Assembly: GCF_013178945.1 (NCBI RefSeq)
Contig: NZ_JABFDM010000016.1
Span: 1-64,000 of the forward strand
Reading direction: 5' to 3'
DNA length: 64,000 bases
Source: Bradyrhizobium aeschynomenes
GTDB taxonomy: Bacteria > Pseudomonadota > Alphaproteobacteria > Rhizobiales > Xanthobacteraceae
Part shown: one piece after another, positions 35,907 to 45,506 of the stretch
How positions within the stretch are numbered: position 1 is the stretch's first letter
How the letters are laid out: each line of letters opens with the position of its first letter
The notes under the pieces: model-generated
Database searches by the model: none
What the model was told of the DNA's origin: nothing
What the model saw: the letters and a program-made list of their open reading frames with translations, nothing else
Program-made: the position numbers and the translations under genes

Positions 35907-36947
35907 TCAGGTGCGCGCCGAGCCCTGCAGCCGGTAGCGGTCGAGCGCGACGGCGCCGATGATCACGAGGCCCTTGATGACGTATTGCCAGATGTCGGAC
36001 ACGCCGACCAGGATAAGCCCGTTCGACAACACCGCGATGATGAGGGCGCCGACCAGCGTGCCCCAGATCGAGCCGATGCCGCCGACGAAGGAGGTGCCGC
36101 CGAGGATCACGGCGGTGATGGCGTCGAGCTCATAGGACTGGCCGAGCTGCAGGCCGTTCGCCGCATACAGCCGCGCCGCCTGCATACCGCCGCCGAGGCC
36201 GGCGAGCAGGCCGGACATGCCGTAGACGAAGATCAGCACCGCCCAGACCTTGATGCCGGCAAGCCGCGCCGCGCTCTCATTGCCGCCGACGGCATAGATG
36301 TGAACGCCGAGCACGGTGCGGCGCAGGATCAGCCACGACGCCACGATCACCAGCAGCGCGATCACCGCCAGCCAGGGGATCGAGACGATGCCGGGGATGA
36401 TCGTCAGCGAGGCGTTGCCGATGAACGCATAGGGGATCGACGGATTGAACACGGTGGTGTCGCCGCCCATCAGCCGGGCGAGGCCGCGCACCGCGGTGAG
36501 CGAGCCGAGCGTGACGATGAAGGGCGGCAGCCGCAGGAGTGCAATCAGCGCCCCGTTGACGACACCGAAGGCCAGCCCCGTCAGCACCGCCGCCGGCAGC
36601 CAGAGCGCGCCGAGCTCGGGCATCTTCGACAGTGTCAGGCCGGCCATCGCCGCCGCGGCGAGGATCGAGCCGACCGAAAGATCGATGCCGCCGGTCAGGA
36701 TGACGAAGGTCATGCCGGCGGCGAGCACGGTGTTGACCGCGGCCTGCTGCAGCACGATTCCCAGATTTTGTCCGGTGAAGAAGCGTCCTTCCGACAGCAT
36801 GTGGAAGCCGATGCACAAGATCAGCAGCACCGGCAGCATGCCGGCGGCGCGGATCATCAGCCGCAGCCGCTGCTGCTTGTTGTCGGCTGCCGACGGCAGG
36901 CCGGATGAGGGTGCGGTCTCGGCTTGAGCTGGACTGTTGTCAGGCAT
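35907..36947 (-). CDS. sugar ABC transporter permease (RbsC type)
   Basis: A 346-residue integral membrane protein with 8-10 hydrophobic segments and the family segments GGIDLSVGSILAAAAMAG and ILGGTSFVGGIGSIWGT. The extra N-terminal 35 residues are polar. It overlaps the ATPase gene by 8 bp, so they are co-translated. Confidence 0.9.
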   Translation of the reverse strand: MPDNSPAQAETAPSSGLPSAADNKQQRLRLMIRAAGMLPVLLILCIGFHMLSEGRFFTGQNLGIVLQQAAVNTVLAAGMTFVILTGGIDLSVGSILAAAAMAGLTLSKMPELGALWLPAAVLTGLAFGVVNGALIALLRLPPFIVTLGSLTAVRGLARLMGGDTTVFNPSIPYAFIGNASLTIIPGIVSIPWLAVIALLVIVASWLILRRTVLGVHIYAVGGNESAARLAGIKVWAVLIFVYGMSGLLAGLGGGMQAARLYAANGLQLGQSYELDAITAVILGGTSFVGGIGSIWGTLVGALIIAVLSNGLILVGVSDIWQYVIKGLVIIGAVALDRYRLQGSART

Positions 36948-38463
36948 CGACGTGCTCCGTCCCCGTGGCCAGCGCCATGATGTCTTCCTGGGTCATGGGC
37001 GATGTCGCGCTCTGCTGCAGCTCGCCCGCGAGATGTCCCTCGCGCATCACCAGCACGCGATCGCAGATGCCGAGGATCTCCGGCAGGTCGGACGAGATGA
37101 CGAGGATCGCGGTGCCGGACTTGGCGAGATTGTCGATGATCGAATAGATCTCGGACTTGGCGCCGACGTCGACGCCGCGGGTCGGCTCGTCCAGGATCAG
37201 CACTTTCGGCGCCGTTGCGAGCAGCCGCGACAGCAGCACCTTCTGCTGATTGCCGCCCGACAGGCCGCCGACCGTGACGCCGGGATTGGGCGCGCGGATG
37301 CCCAGCGCCGCGAATGCCTCGTCGGCGCGTGTCTTCGCCTTGTCGCGGTCGAGAATGCCGCCGAGCTTCGCGTCGCGGCCGATCACGGCGAGGTTGATGT
37401 TGTCGGCGCAGGACATGTCGAGGAACAGGCCGAGTGCCTTGCGATCCTCGGTGAGATAGGCGATGCCGGCATCGAGCGCGTCGCGCGGCGTGTCGATGTC
37501 GATGCGCTCGCCGTCGAGCTCGATGTGTCCGGTCGTCTTCGGCGCAGCCCCGATGATCAGATGCGCGAGCTCGGTGCGCCCCGCGCCGATCAGTCCGGCG
37601 AGGCCGACCACCTCGCCGGCATGAACGGTCAGCGAGCAGTTTCTGACACGGCGGCCGTCGCCGAGATCGACGGTCGTCAGCACCGCGCGGTCGCGCTTGG
37701 CGTGCGGGTCGTGGTCCTTCTTGTAGAAGGACGAGACGTCGCGGCCGACCATCATGCGGACGATGCTGTCGGCGCGGATCTCCGGCCTGTCGAGCGAGCC
37801 CACCAGCCTGCCGTCGCGCAGCACGGTGACGCGGTCACCCAGCGCATAGACCTCGTCCATGCGGTGCGAGATGTAGATGATCGCGAGACCTTCGCTGCGC
37901 AGCTGGCGGATCAGCGCGAACAGCTTCTCGCTCTCGCCAGCCGACAGCGACGTCGTCGGCTCGTCCATGATCAGGATCTTGGAGCGCGCATGCAGCGCGC
38001 GGGCGATCTCGACCAGCTGCCGCTGGCCCATCGACAACTCGGCAACCAAGGTCGATGCCGAGAAATCCGCGCCGAGTCTTTGCAGGATCGGGCCGACACC
38101 CTCGCGCATGGCGCCGCGCGAAAGCAGGCCGGTCTGCGACAGCTCGCGCCCGAGATAGATGTTTTCGGCGACCGTCAGGTTCGGCGCCAGCGACAACTCC
38201 TGGTAGATGATCGAGATGCCGGCGTTTCGGCCGCCCATCGGCCCTTCGATGCGCGCCACCTTGCCTTCGATCCGGATCTCACCACCGGGATCGGGGCGAT
38301 AGGCGCCGGAGAGAATCTTCATCAGGGTGGATTTGCCGGCGCCGTTTTCGCCCATCAATGCATGGACTTCCCCGGCATAGACGGTGAGGTCGACCTTCTG
38401 CAGGGCCTTGATGGTGAAGAATGACTTCGACACCCCGCGCATCTCGAGGATCGGACCGCTCAT
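36940..38463 (-). CDS. sugar ABC transporter ATP-binding protein (RbsA type)
   Basis: A 507-residue protein with two nucleotide-binding domains. First: Walker A GENGAGKSTLMKIL, signature ELSMGQRQLVEIA, Walker B ILIMDEPT. Second: GLAGLIGAGRTELA in place of a full Walker A, signature LSGGNQQKVLLSR. The start ATG 38463 follows GGGAGG. First of the rbsA-rbsC-rbsB-type order and 152 bp downstream of the kinase gene. Confidence 0.92.
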   Translation of the reverse strand: MSGPILEMRGVSKSFFTIKALQKVDLTVYAGEVHALMGENGAGKSTLMKILSGAYRPDPGGEIRIEGKVARIEGPMGGRNAGISIIYQELSLAPNLTVAENIYLGRELSQTGLLSRGAMREGVGPILQRLGADFSASTLVAELSMGQRQLVEIARALHARSKILIMDEPTTSLSAGESEKLFALIRQLRSEGLAIIYISHRMDEVYALGDRVTVLRDGRLVGSLDRPEIRADSIVRMMVGRDVSSFYKKDHDPHAKRDRAVLTTVDLGDGRRVRNCSLTVHAGEVVGLAGLIGAGRTELAHLIIGAAPKTTGHIELDGERIDIDTPRDALDAGIAYLTEDRKALGLFLDMSCADNINLAVIGRDAKLGGILDRDKAKTRADEAFAALGIRAPNPGVTVGGLSGGNQQKVLLSRLLATAPKVLILDEPTRGVDVGAKSEIYSIIDNLAKSGTAILVISSDLPEILGICDRVLVMREGHLAGELQQSATSPMTQEDIMALATGTEHVDA

Positions 38464-38615
38464 CGTGCCTCCCAATGCACGTCGTCTCGTTTCCGCGGCT
38501 CGTTGATCGCTGGCGCGGGGAAGTCATTAAACTAGAGGCTGTCGCCGAATACAATATGGAAGAGACGCAACTGCAACACGTCGACGCGATTGAACGTCGC
38601 GCGCCGGGAGCAGAT

Positions 38616-40061
38616 CTAATGGCTGGGACGATAGAGCAGGCGCCAATGCGGCAGTCGCTCGGCATAGGCTGCCGCGAGCGCAGGCTCCGGCGAGAACGTC
38701 GCGGTGCGGGCTGGCGCGATGCACACGCTGGCGATCGCCTCGCCGGTCACGGCCAGTCGCGCCAGGCGGGCGGCGCCGAATGCAGCGCCGGTCTCGCCTT
38801 CCGCGAGGCGATGGATCGGGATGTTCAAGACATTCGCCAGGATCGCGAGCCAGAGATCGGAGCGCGAGCCGCCGCCGATTGCATCGGCTTCCGGGATGAT
38901 CAGGCCCGTGTCCGTCAGCACGTCACGACAATCAGCCAATGCAAAGGCGACGCCTTCGAGCACGGCCTGCACGATGGCGCTGCGGCTGGTGGCGTGGCTC
39001 AGGCCGCCGAGCAGGCCCCGCACATCGGTGTCGTCATGCGGCGTCCGCTCGCCCGCGAGATAGGGCAGGAAGCTCACCGGCGATGGTGCGGCGGGCCGGG
39101 AGCCCAGCGGTGCCAGCAACTCGGCCTCCGAGGCGCCGAGCAATTGTGAGATCCAGGCGAGGCAAGAGCCCGCCGACAGCATCGCGCCGGCCTGCAGCCA
39201 CATCGCCGGGATCGCATGACAGAAGGTGTGAACGATCCGGTCGGGATTGGCGGTGACGGACTCGACCGGCGTGATCACGGCGCCGGACGTGCCGAGGGTA
39301 ATGAACGTTGCGCCCGGACGGACGGCGCCGATACCGATCGCGCCGGCCGGGTTGTCGCCGGCGCCGCCCGCGATGAGTGGCCGCTTCGACATGCCCCAGC
39401 GCTGTGTGAGGTCGTGGCGCAACCGGCCCGCCTCGGCGCAGCCCTCGACGAGGCGCGGCATCTGCGTGCGCGTGAGGCCGGTAGCGGCGAGGCCCTCGTC
39501 GGACCAGTCCCGCCTGACGACGTCGAGCCACAGCGAGCCCGATGCGTCCGAGACGTCCTCGATCGCCTCGCCCGAGAGCACCAGCCTGACATAGGCCTTG
39601 GTCAGCAGAACGAGGCGGGTGGCCGCGAAGATCTCCGGCTCATGGTCCGCGATCCAGAGGAGCTTGGGCGCGGCGAAGCCGGGCATCGCCTTGTTGCCGG
39701 TGGTCGCGCGCAACGCCGGCCAGCGCCGTTCCAGCACCGTGCACTCGCGTGCGGAGCGGCCATCGTTCCAGAGGATGCAGGGCCGCAGCGGATTCATGTC
39801 GGCATCGAGCAGCACCGGGCCGTGCATCTGGCCGGACAGGCCGATGCCTTCGACGGCGGCCATCTCGCGGGGGTGATCCGCCTTGAGCGAATCCAGCGTT
39901 GCGAACACGGCGGCGATCCATGTCGCAGGATCCTGCTCCGCCCAGCCGGACTGCGGCACATCGATGGTCAGCGCGTGGCTGCGGCTCGCGACCACGCGCT
40001 GCGCATCGTCGACCAGGATCGTCTTGACCGCGGAGGTACCGAGATCGATGCCGAGATACAT
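38616..40061 (-). CDS. xylB: FGGY carbohydrate kinase, xylulokinase-like
   Basis: A 481-residue FGGY kinase. Marks: YLGIDLGTSAVKTILVDD (phosphate loop), GLSGQMHGPVLLD with the substrate region IGLSGQMHG typical of xylulokinases, FITLGTSGAVITP, YLAGERTPHDDTDVRG and DAIGGGSRSDLWLAI. Together with the pentose-type ABC transporter and an SDR it suggests uptake and phosphorylation of D-xylulose or a pentitol product. Confidence 0.88.
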   Translation of the reverse strand: MYLGIDLGTSAVKTILVDDAQRVVASRSHALTIDVPQSGWAEQDPATWIAAVFATLDSLKADHPREMAAVEGIGLSGQMHGPVLLDADMNPLRPCILWNDGRSARECTVLERRWPALRATTGNKAMPGFAAPKLLWIADHEPEIFAATRLVLLTKAYVRLVLSGEAIEDVSDASGSLWLDVVRRDWSDEGLAATGLTRTQMPRLVEGCAEAGRLRHDLTQRWGMSKRPLIAGGAGDNPAGAIGIGAVRPGATFITLGTSGAVITPVESVTANPDRIVHTFCHAIPAMWLQAGAMLSAGSCLAWISQLLGASEAELLAPLGSRPAAPSPVSFLPYLAGERTPHDDTDVRGLLGGLSHATSRSAIVQAVLEGVAFALADCRDVLTDTGLIIPEADAIGGGSRSDLWLAILANVLNIPIHRLAEGETGAAFGAARLARLAVTGEAIASVCIAPARTATFSPEPALAAAYAERLPHWRLLYRPSH

Positions 40062-40185
40062 GGCGCCTCTCGCTCGCGCGTCGTGACGGATCAGGAATGG
40101 AGCGATACCAGACTCCTGATAGCCTTGTCATCCGGGCCGCGACATGCCATCCGCGCCAAGCGGGATCATTCCGAGGAGTCGAGAG

Positions 40186-41019
40186 ATGCAGCCAACCGTT
40201 CCATCGACCGAGCGCGCCGCGCGTCTCGTTGGACAATACGCGCTGGTGACCGGCGCCGCGCAGGGCATCGGCCGTGCGATCGCGGTGCGCTTTGCCGAGG
40301 AAGGGGCGCATGTCGCGATCAATTTTGGCGGCCCCTCGCCCTCGGGAGATGAGACACTTGCGCTGGTGCAGGCGGCGTCGGCCGCGCGCGGCCATGCTGC
40401 GCGCGATCACTTCACGGTGAAAGCCGATATCGGCGTGGAAGCCGACATCGCCGCAATGTTCGAGACGTTGCTACGGCGTTGGCCGCGGCTCGACTGCCTC
40501 GTCAACAATGCGGGCTTCCAGCGGGAGTCTCCGAGCGAGGCGCTCGACGTCGACACCTATCGCGCCATCCTCGAGGTCAATCTCAATGGCGCCGTGCTGT
40601 GCGCGCGCCATGCGCTCGCGCATTTCGTCGCCCGCGGGGCCGGCAACATCATCAACACGTCGAGCGTGCACCAGATCATTCCGAAGCCCGGCTATCTCGC
40701 TTATTCGATCAGCAAGAGCGCGATGGCCGGTCTCACCCGCACGTTGGCACTCGAATTCGCCGGCCGCGGCATCCGCGTCAATTCGGTCGGGCCCGGCGCG
40801 GTGGATACGCCGATCAACGCAGCGTGGACCGGTGACCCGGCCAAGCGCGCGGTCGTGGAGTCGCACATCCCGATGGGGCGGGTCGCGAGCGCTGAGGAGA
40901 TCGCCGGCGTGTTCGCCTTTCTCGCCTCGTCCGAGGCGAGCTACATCACCGGGCAGACGATCTATGCGTGCGGCGGCATCACGCTGTTCGGTGAATTCCG
41001 CGACAGCTGGGCGAGCTAA
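40186..41019 (+). CDS. short-chain dehydrogenase/reductase (SDR)
   Basis: A 277-residue classical SDR. NAD(P) loop ALVTGAAQGIGRAIAVRF, NNAG motif VNNAGFQRES, catalytic Ser in NTSSVHQI, YxxxK in YLAYSISKSA, and the C-terminal ITGQTIYACGG. Similar to glucose or sugar-alcohol dehydrogenases. ATG 40186 has AGGAG ten bases before it. Divergent from the kinase gene across 124 bp, fitting oxidation of a pentitol before phosphorylation. Confidence 0.9.
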   Translation: MQPTVPSTERAARLVGQYALVTGAAQGIGRAIAVRFAEEGAHVAINFGGPSPSGDETLALVQAASAARGHAARDHFTVKADIGVEADIAAMFETLLRRWPRLDCLVNNAGFQRESPSEALDVDTYRAILEVNLNGAVLCARHALAHFVARGAGNIINTSSVHQIIPKPGYLAYSISKSAMAGLTRTLALEFAGRGIRVNSVGPGAVDTPINAAWTGDPAKRAVVESHIPMGRVASAEEIAGVFAFLASSEASYITGQTIYACGGITLFGEFRDSWAS

Positions 41020-41120
41020 AGCATGATCCGGAAAAGTGCGCAGCGGTTTTCCGAAAAGATCATGCGCAAACAACAATCTAAAGCGCGGTGACGATTCATC
41101 CTGATCTCATCGCGCTTTAG
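41019..41120. repeat. pair of dispersed palindromes directly after the SDR stop
   Basis: First hairpin: GCATGATC at 41021-41028 with GATCATGC at 41058-41065, inner GGAAAA/TTTTCC. Second: CTAAAGCGCG at 41078-41087 with CGCGCTTTAG at 41111-41120. I recognise the GCATGATCCGGAAAA type as common in Bradyrhizobium intergenic regions. They may stabilise or terminate the SDR mRNA. Confidence 0.75.
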
Positions 41121-41272
41121 TCGCCGGCGGGAAGCGCAGGCAATTCGAATTGTCGTCGTGCAGGTGAGACTCTCTTAAGCATCGCGGGTGCATGGCAGCC
41201 CTTCGCGGGTGCAGCGATATTTCGTTAAGGCGTGGGTACGATAGTGCGCGCAATTCATGCAATGGAATTGCG

Positions 41273-42406
41273 ATGCAACGATTGGACCCGGACACTCGTC
41301 GCGAACTCGCGCATCTGCTGTACAGCTCGATGCCGCTGGTCGGGACGATTTCGGCTGCTGCCGTCGTGATCGGGACCGTGATGGCCTGGGTCGTACGCGA
41401 TCCTGGCTACGCCGCGATCACGGCCGCGCTGGTCGTGATCGGTGCATTGCGCGTCATCAAGCTGCTGATGTTCGCGGCCCGCTTCGATCAGCTCGATCAC
41501 GACGCCATCATCCGTTGGGAGCGCCTTTACGGGCTCGGTGCCGCCGCCTTCGGTCTTGCCGTCGGCGCCTTGTCGGCGCGCGCGTTTCAGATCGGCGATG
41601 GTCCAGGGATCTGGATGTGCTTCGGCCTGTCGATGGCCTTCTGCGTCGGCATCGTGTCGCGGGTCAGCCCCTGGATCGTGATGAGCTCGTCGGCCGTGCT
41701 GCTGATTCCGACCGTGATCGCCTGCCTGATGCAGCCGGAGCCGGTGTATCGCATGGGCGCCGGAATGGTCGTGCTGTTCTGGATCACCTTGCGCGGCACG
41801 TCCTATCGTCTCACGGCGGCATTCACCGAACGGATCACGGCGCAGCAGGCGTTGCGTCGCCAGGCGCACCAGGATTTCCTCACCGGGTTGCCGAACCGTG
41901 CAGCCTTCATCGAGGCGCTTCGCCAACTCGACCAGCCGGCCGCGATCATCGCGGTCGATCTCGATGGCTTCAAGGGGGTCAATGACCGCTTCGGCCATCA
42001 GGCGGGCGACGCGCTGCTGTGCCAGGTCGGCGAGCGGCTGCTGGACTGTCTCGGCGAGAGCGGCCTCGCGGCCCGCTTCGGTGGTGACGAGTTCATGCTG
42101 CTGCTGCCGGTCCCGGCAGGCTCCGCTGGACGAGATGCGGCGCTCGCGCTGACCAGGGCGGTCGTGGCGTCGCTCGCGCATCCGTTCTCGCTGGCGGGAG
42201 GCGTCGTGCAGATCGGCGCCAGCGCCGGCATCTTCCTTGCCGAGCGCCGGGCGGCGGAAACGGAGGCGCTGCTCGACCAGGCCGACCGTGCGCTCTATGC
42301 CGCGAAGCGCGCCGGCGGCCATCAGTGGCGATGGGCCGATGCTGAAACGGCTGCCGGCGAAGGGGCGCGTTGTCGCGAGGCACCCGCGCTGGCGCCTGCG
42401 CTGTAA
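41273..42406 (+). CDS. membrane diguanylate cyclase (GGDEF), paralogue A
   Basis: A 377-residue protein. About six transmembrane segments occupy residues ~25-190 (MPLVGTISAAAVVIGTVMAW and others). A linker ITAQQALRRQAHQDFLTGLP leads to a GGDEF domain with NRAAF, VDLDGFKGVNDRFGHQ and ARFGGDEFMLL. The RxxD inhibitory site before GGDEF is absent (GESG). An active c-di-GMP synthase is likely. ATG 41273 sits after the palindromes. A close relative lies inverted at 49.8-50.9 kb. Confidence 0.9.
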   Translation: MQRLDPDTRRELAHLLYSSMPLVGTISAAAVVIGTVMAWVVRDPGYAAITAALVVIGALRVIKLLMFAARFDQLDHDAIIRWERLYGLGAAAFGLAVGALSARAFQIGDGPGIWMCFGLSMAFCVGIVSRVSPWIVMSSSAVLLIPTVIACLMQPEPVYRMGAGMVVLFWITLRGTSYRLTAAFTERITAQQALRRQAHQDFLTGLPNRAAFIEALRQLDQPAAIIAVDLDGFKGVNDRFGHQAGDALLCQVGERLLDCLGESGLAARFGGDEFMLLLPVPAGSAGRDAALALTRAVVASLAHPFSLAGGVVQIGASAGIFLAERRAAETEALLDQADRALYAAKRAGGHQWRWADAETAAGEGARCREAPALAPAL

Positions 42407-42492
42407 GGCCATTGCGCGCGGCCGGTACTGGCAAGGCCGTCGCTGGATCGCTATCCTCATCGCAATGATCATGACAGGCGGGAGGAGCGTTC

Positions 42493-43827
42493 ATGCGAAG
42501 CGTCAGGATCGGCGCCGGCGCCGGCTATTCCGGTGACCGCATCGAGCCCGCGATCGAGCTTGCCGACAAAGGCGGGCTGAACTATCTCGTGTTCGAGTGC
42601 CTCGCCGAGCGCACCATCGCGCTGGCGCAGCAGGCGCGGCTGAAGGACCCGCAGACCGGTTACGATCCGCTGCTGGCCGCCCGCATGCAGGCGGTGCTGC
42701 CGATCTGCCGCGCCAACAAGGTCCGCATCGTCACCAACATGGGTGCGGCCAATCCAGTCGCCGCAGCTGAAGCCACCCGCGCGACCGCGCGCAAGCTCGG
42801 ACTGACAGGGCTCAGAATCGCGGCCGTCACCGGCGACGACGTGCTGGCGCGATTGAAAGCGGCTGACGCCACGCTCGACACCGGTGCCACGATCACCGGT
42901 CTCGGCAATCGCATCGTCTCCGCCAATGCCTATGTCGGCGCGCGCGCCATCGCCGAGGCGCTCGCCGCCGGCGCGGATGTCGTGATCACCGGGCGCGCCG
43001 CCGACCCGGCGCTGTTCCTCGGCCCGCTGATCCATGAGTTCGGCTGGGCGATGGATGATTGGGACCGGCTCGGACAGGGGACCGTCGTCGGCCATCTCCT
43101 GGAATGCGCCGGCCAGATCACCGGCGGCTATTTCGCCGACCCGGGCTTCAAGGATGTGCCCGAGCTCGCCCGCCTCGGATTTCCGATCGGCGAGGTGCGC
43201 GAGGATGGCGAACTGATCGTCACCAAGGTCGCGGGCTCCGGCGGCCGTGTCACGCCGGCCACCGTGAAGGAGCAGCTGCTCTATGAGATCCACGATCCCG
43301 CAGCCTACTATCAGCCGGACGTGGTGGCTGATTTCTCGCAAGTCACGGTCGAGGCGATCGGCTCCGATCGGGTCAAGGTTGTCGGGGGCCGCGGCAAGCC
43401 CAAGACCGGCTTGCTGAAGACCTCGGTCGGCTATCTCGATTCCTACGTCGGCGAGGGCCAGATCTCCTATGCCGGCCCCGGCGCCGTCGCGCGCGGCCGG
43501 CTCGCGCTGGACATCGTCCGCGCGCGTCTGGCGCTGACGGGCGTGGCCATGAGCGAGCTGCGCTGCGATCTGATCGGGCTCGATGCATTGCATGGAGAGA
43601 GGCTCGCGCAAGGCCGCGAGCCCTCCGAGGTGCGCGTTCGTGTCGCAGGACGGACCGAGACGATGGCCGAGGCGGTCAGGATCGGCAACGAGGTCGAGAC
43701 GCTCTACACCAACGGACCGGCGGGTGGCGGCGGCGCGTGGAAGTCGGCGCGCGAGGTGATCGCGGTGGCGTCCTGCCTCGTTGCCGAGGACGCGGCGCAG
43801 CCCTGCGTTGGCATGCTGGTGGCCTGA
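42493..43827 (+). CDS. acyclic terpene utilisation AtuA-like (DUF1446) protein
   Basis: A 444-residue protein of the DUF1446/AtuA family. Marks: IGAGAGYSGDRIEPAIELA at the N-terminus, YLVFECLAERTIALAQ, NMGAANPVAAAE, VITGRAADPALFLGPLIHEF. AtuA is needed for acyclic terpene breakdown in Pseudomonas, but most members occur in varied catabolic clusters and the reaction is not settled. First gene of a plus-strand pair with a GMC oxidoreductase 84 bp later. Confidence 0.85.
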   Translation: MRSVRIGAGAGYSGDRIEPAIELADKGGLNYLVFECLAERTIALAQQARLKDPQTGYDPLLAARMQAVLPICRANKVRIVTNMGAANPVAAAEATRATARKLGLTGLRIAAVTGDDVLARLKAADATLDTGATITGLGNRIVSANAYVGARAIAEALAAGADVVITGRAADPALFLGPLIHEFGWAMDDWDRLGQGTVVGHLLECAGQITGGYFADPGFKDVPELARLGFPIGEVREDGELIVTKVAGSGGRVTPATVKEQLLYEIHDPAAYYQPDVVADFSQVTVEAIGSDRVKVVGGRGKPKTGLLKTSVGYLDSYVGEGQISYAGPGAVARGRLALDIVRARLALTGVAMSELRCDLIGLDALHGERLAQGREPSEVRVRVAGRTETMAEAVRIGNEVETLYTNGPAGGGGAWKSAREVIAVASCLVAEDAAQPCVGMLVA

Positions 43828-43911
43828 CATTTCCAGCACTTCACGGATCGGATCATCCGGCGCAAGGTGCCGTCATGGTTACGGTGGCCGTGCACAGCGA
43901 GAAGCAGATCC

Positions 43912-45462
43912 ATGTATGACGTCATTGTCGTCGGCGGTGGCTCCGCGGGAGCAGCCGTCGCTGCCCGCCTGTCGGAAGATCCCGAGAGGCGGGTTCTGCT
44001 GCTCGAGGCGGGAGCGGACTGGCGCGCGGCCGACGTGCCGTGGGAGATTGCGACGCCGAACCCGATTCCGATCATCCATGACCGCGCATTGCAGGAGAAA
44101 TGGCAATGGCCGCAGCTGATGTCGCGCCGGGTGGCCGGGCAGGACATGCGGTTCTATTGGCGCGGCAAGGGCCTCGGCGGCAGCTCGATGATGAACGGCC
44201 AGATCGCGATCCGCGGCGTGGCCGATGCGTTCGACGAATGGGCCGCCAATGGTTGCTCCGGATGGTCGGCGCGGGAGATCATGCCGCTGTTCTCGGTGAT
44301 CGAGGATGACCTCGCCTTCGGCGACCGCGGCGGACATGGCCGCGGCGGTCCGCTGCCGGTGTATCGCGCGCCGCCGGAGCAATGGGGCCCGATCGATCGG
44401 GCCTTGCGCGATGCGGCGCTGGCGAGCGGCTATCCCTGGTGCGACGATCTCAACGGACCCGATGGCGAGGGCGTCGCCTGCTATCCGATCAACAGCCGCG
44501 ACAGCCGCCGCATCTCCACCAACGAGGGCTATCTGGAGCCGGCGCGGAGCCGCGCCAATCTGGAGATCCGCGGCCGCGCGCTGGTCGATCGTCTGCTGAT
44601 CAGCGATTCCAAGGCCACCGGCGTGCGCGTCCATCTCGAAGCCGAGGGCACAAGGGACATCGCCGCGCGCGAGATCGTGCTGTGCGCCGGCGCCATTCAC
44701 AGCCCGGCCATCCTGCTGCGCTCGGGCATTGGGCCGGCGGCGGATCTGCAGGCGATGGGCGTCGGCGTCATCCGCGATCTTCCCGTCGGCCGGCACTTCT
44801 TCGATCATCCGCTGTTCCGCACCACCATCCAGCTGCGCGAGGCGCTGCGTCCGACCGACCGCGACACCCGCCACACCAATTGCTGCGTCACCTATTCGTC
44901 GGGCCTGGCCGGCGGCGGCAAGCGCGACATGATCCTGATTGCGTTCAACCATCGCGGCATCGGCGTGCCCGGCGCGATCGGCGCCGGCCTGTTCAACGCG
45001 TTCTCGCGCGGCACGCTGAAGCTCGCCTCGATCGACCCGGCCGTCGACCCGATCGTGGAGGAGAACATGCTGGCCGATTCGCGCGACATCGCACGGATGC
45101 GCGATGCGGTGAAGCGGCTGGCCGTGATCACGACACAGCCGGCGCTGCAAGGCGTCGCGGATTGGATCCGGCTCGGTGATACGCCATTCACACCGTCGCA
45201 GGCGGCCGCGCTGCCGGATGCCGAGCTCGACGCGCTGCTGCGCCAGATCACCGGCGACATCCAGCACGCCGCTGGAAGCTGCCGCATGAGCGACTTCGAC
45301 GACGATGACGGCGTGGTCAATCCGGACGGCACCGTCAAGGGCATCGCCGGCCTGCGCGTCGCCGACGCCTCGATCATGCCGTCCGATTGCCGCGCCAACA
45401 CGCATTTCACGACGGTCGTCATCGGCGAGGCGATCGCCCGGAGGATGCGGCAGAGATCGTAG
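43912..45462 (+). CDS. GMC-family FAD oxidoreductase
   Basis: A 516-residue flavoprotein of the glucose-methanol-choline oxidoreductase family. FAD loop DVIVVGGGSAGAAVAARL then LLLEAG; KGLGGSSMMNGQIAIRG is signature 1; LCAGAIHSPAILLRSGIG is signature 2; AAGSCRMS and the C-terminal RVADASIMPSDCRANTH carry the catalytic His/Asn region. It oxidises an alcohol with quinone or oxygen as acceptor; substrate unknown. Confidence 0.92.
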   Translation: MYDVIVVGGGSAGAAVAARLSEDPERRVLLLEAGADWRAADVPWEIATPNPIPIIHDRALQEKWQWPQLMSRRVAGQDMRFYWRGKGLGGSSMMNGQIAIRGVADAFDEWAANGCSGWSAREIMPLFSVIEDDLAFGDRGGHGRGGPLPVYRAPPEQWGPIDRALRDAALASGYPWCDDLNGPDGEGVACYPINSRDSRRISTNEGYLEPARSRANLEIRGRALVDRLLISDSKATGVRVHLEAEGTRDIAAREIVLCAGAIHSPAILLRSGIGPAADLQAMGVGVIRDLPVGRHFFDHPLFRTTIQLREALRPTDRDTRHTNCCVTYSSGLAGGGKRDMILIAFNHRGIGVPGAIGAGLFNAFSRGTLKLASIDPAVDPIVEENMLADSRDIARMRDAVKRLAVITTQPALQGVADWIRLGDTPFTPSQAAALPDAELDALLRQITGDIQHAAGSCRMSDFDDDDGVVNPDGTVKGIAGLRVADASIMPSDCRANTHFTTVVIGEAIARRMRQRS

Positions 45463-45506
45463 ATCGTAGCCCGGATGTCGCTTCCGCTCATCCGGGCGAC
45501 GCTCTC

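Noticed and set aside
36937..38424. A 495-codon open frame on the plus strand
   Set aside because: Antisense to the sugar ABC ATPase gene, no domain.
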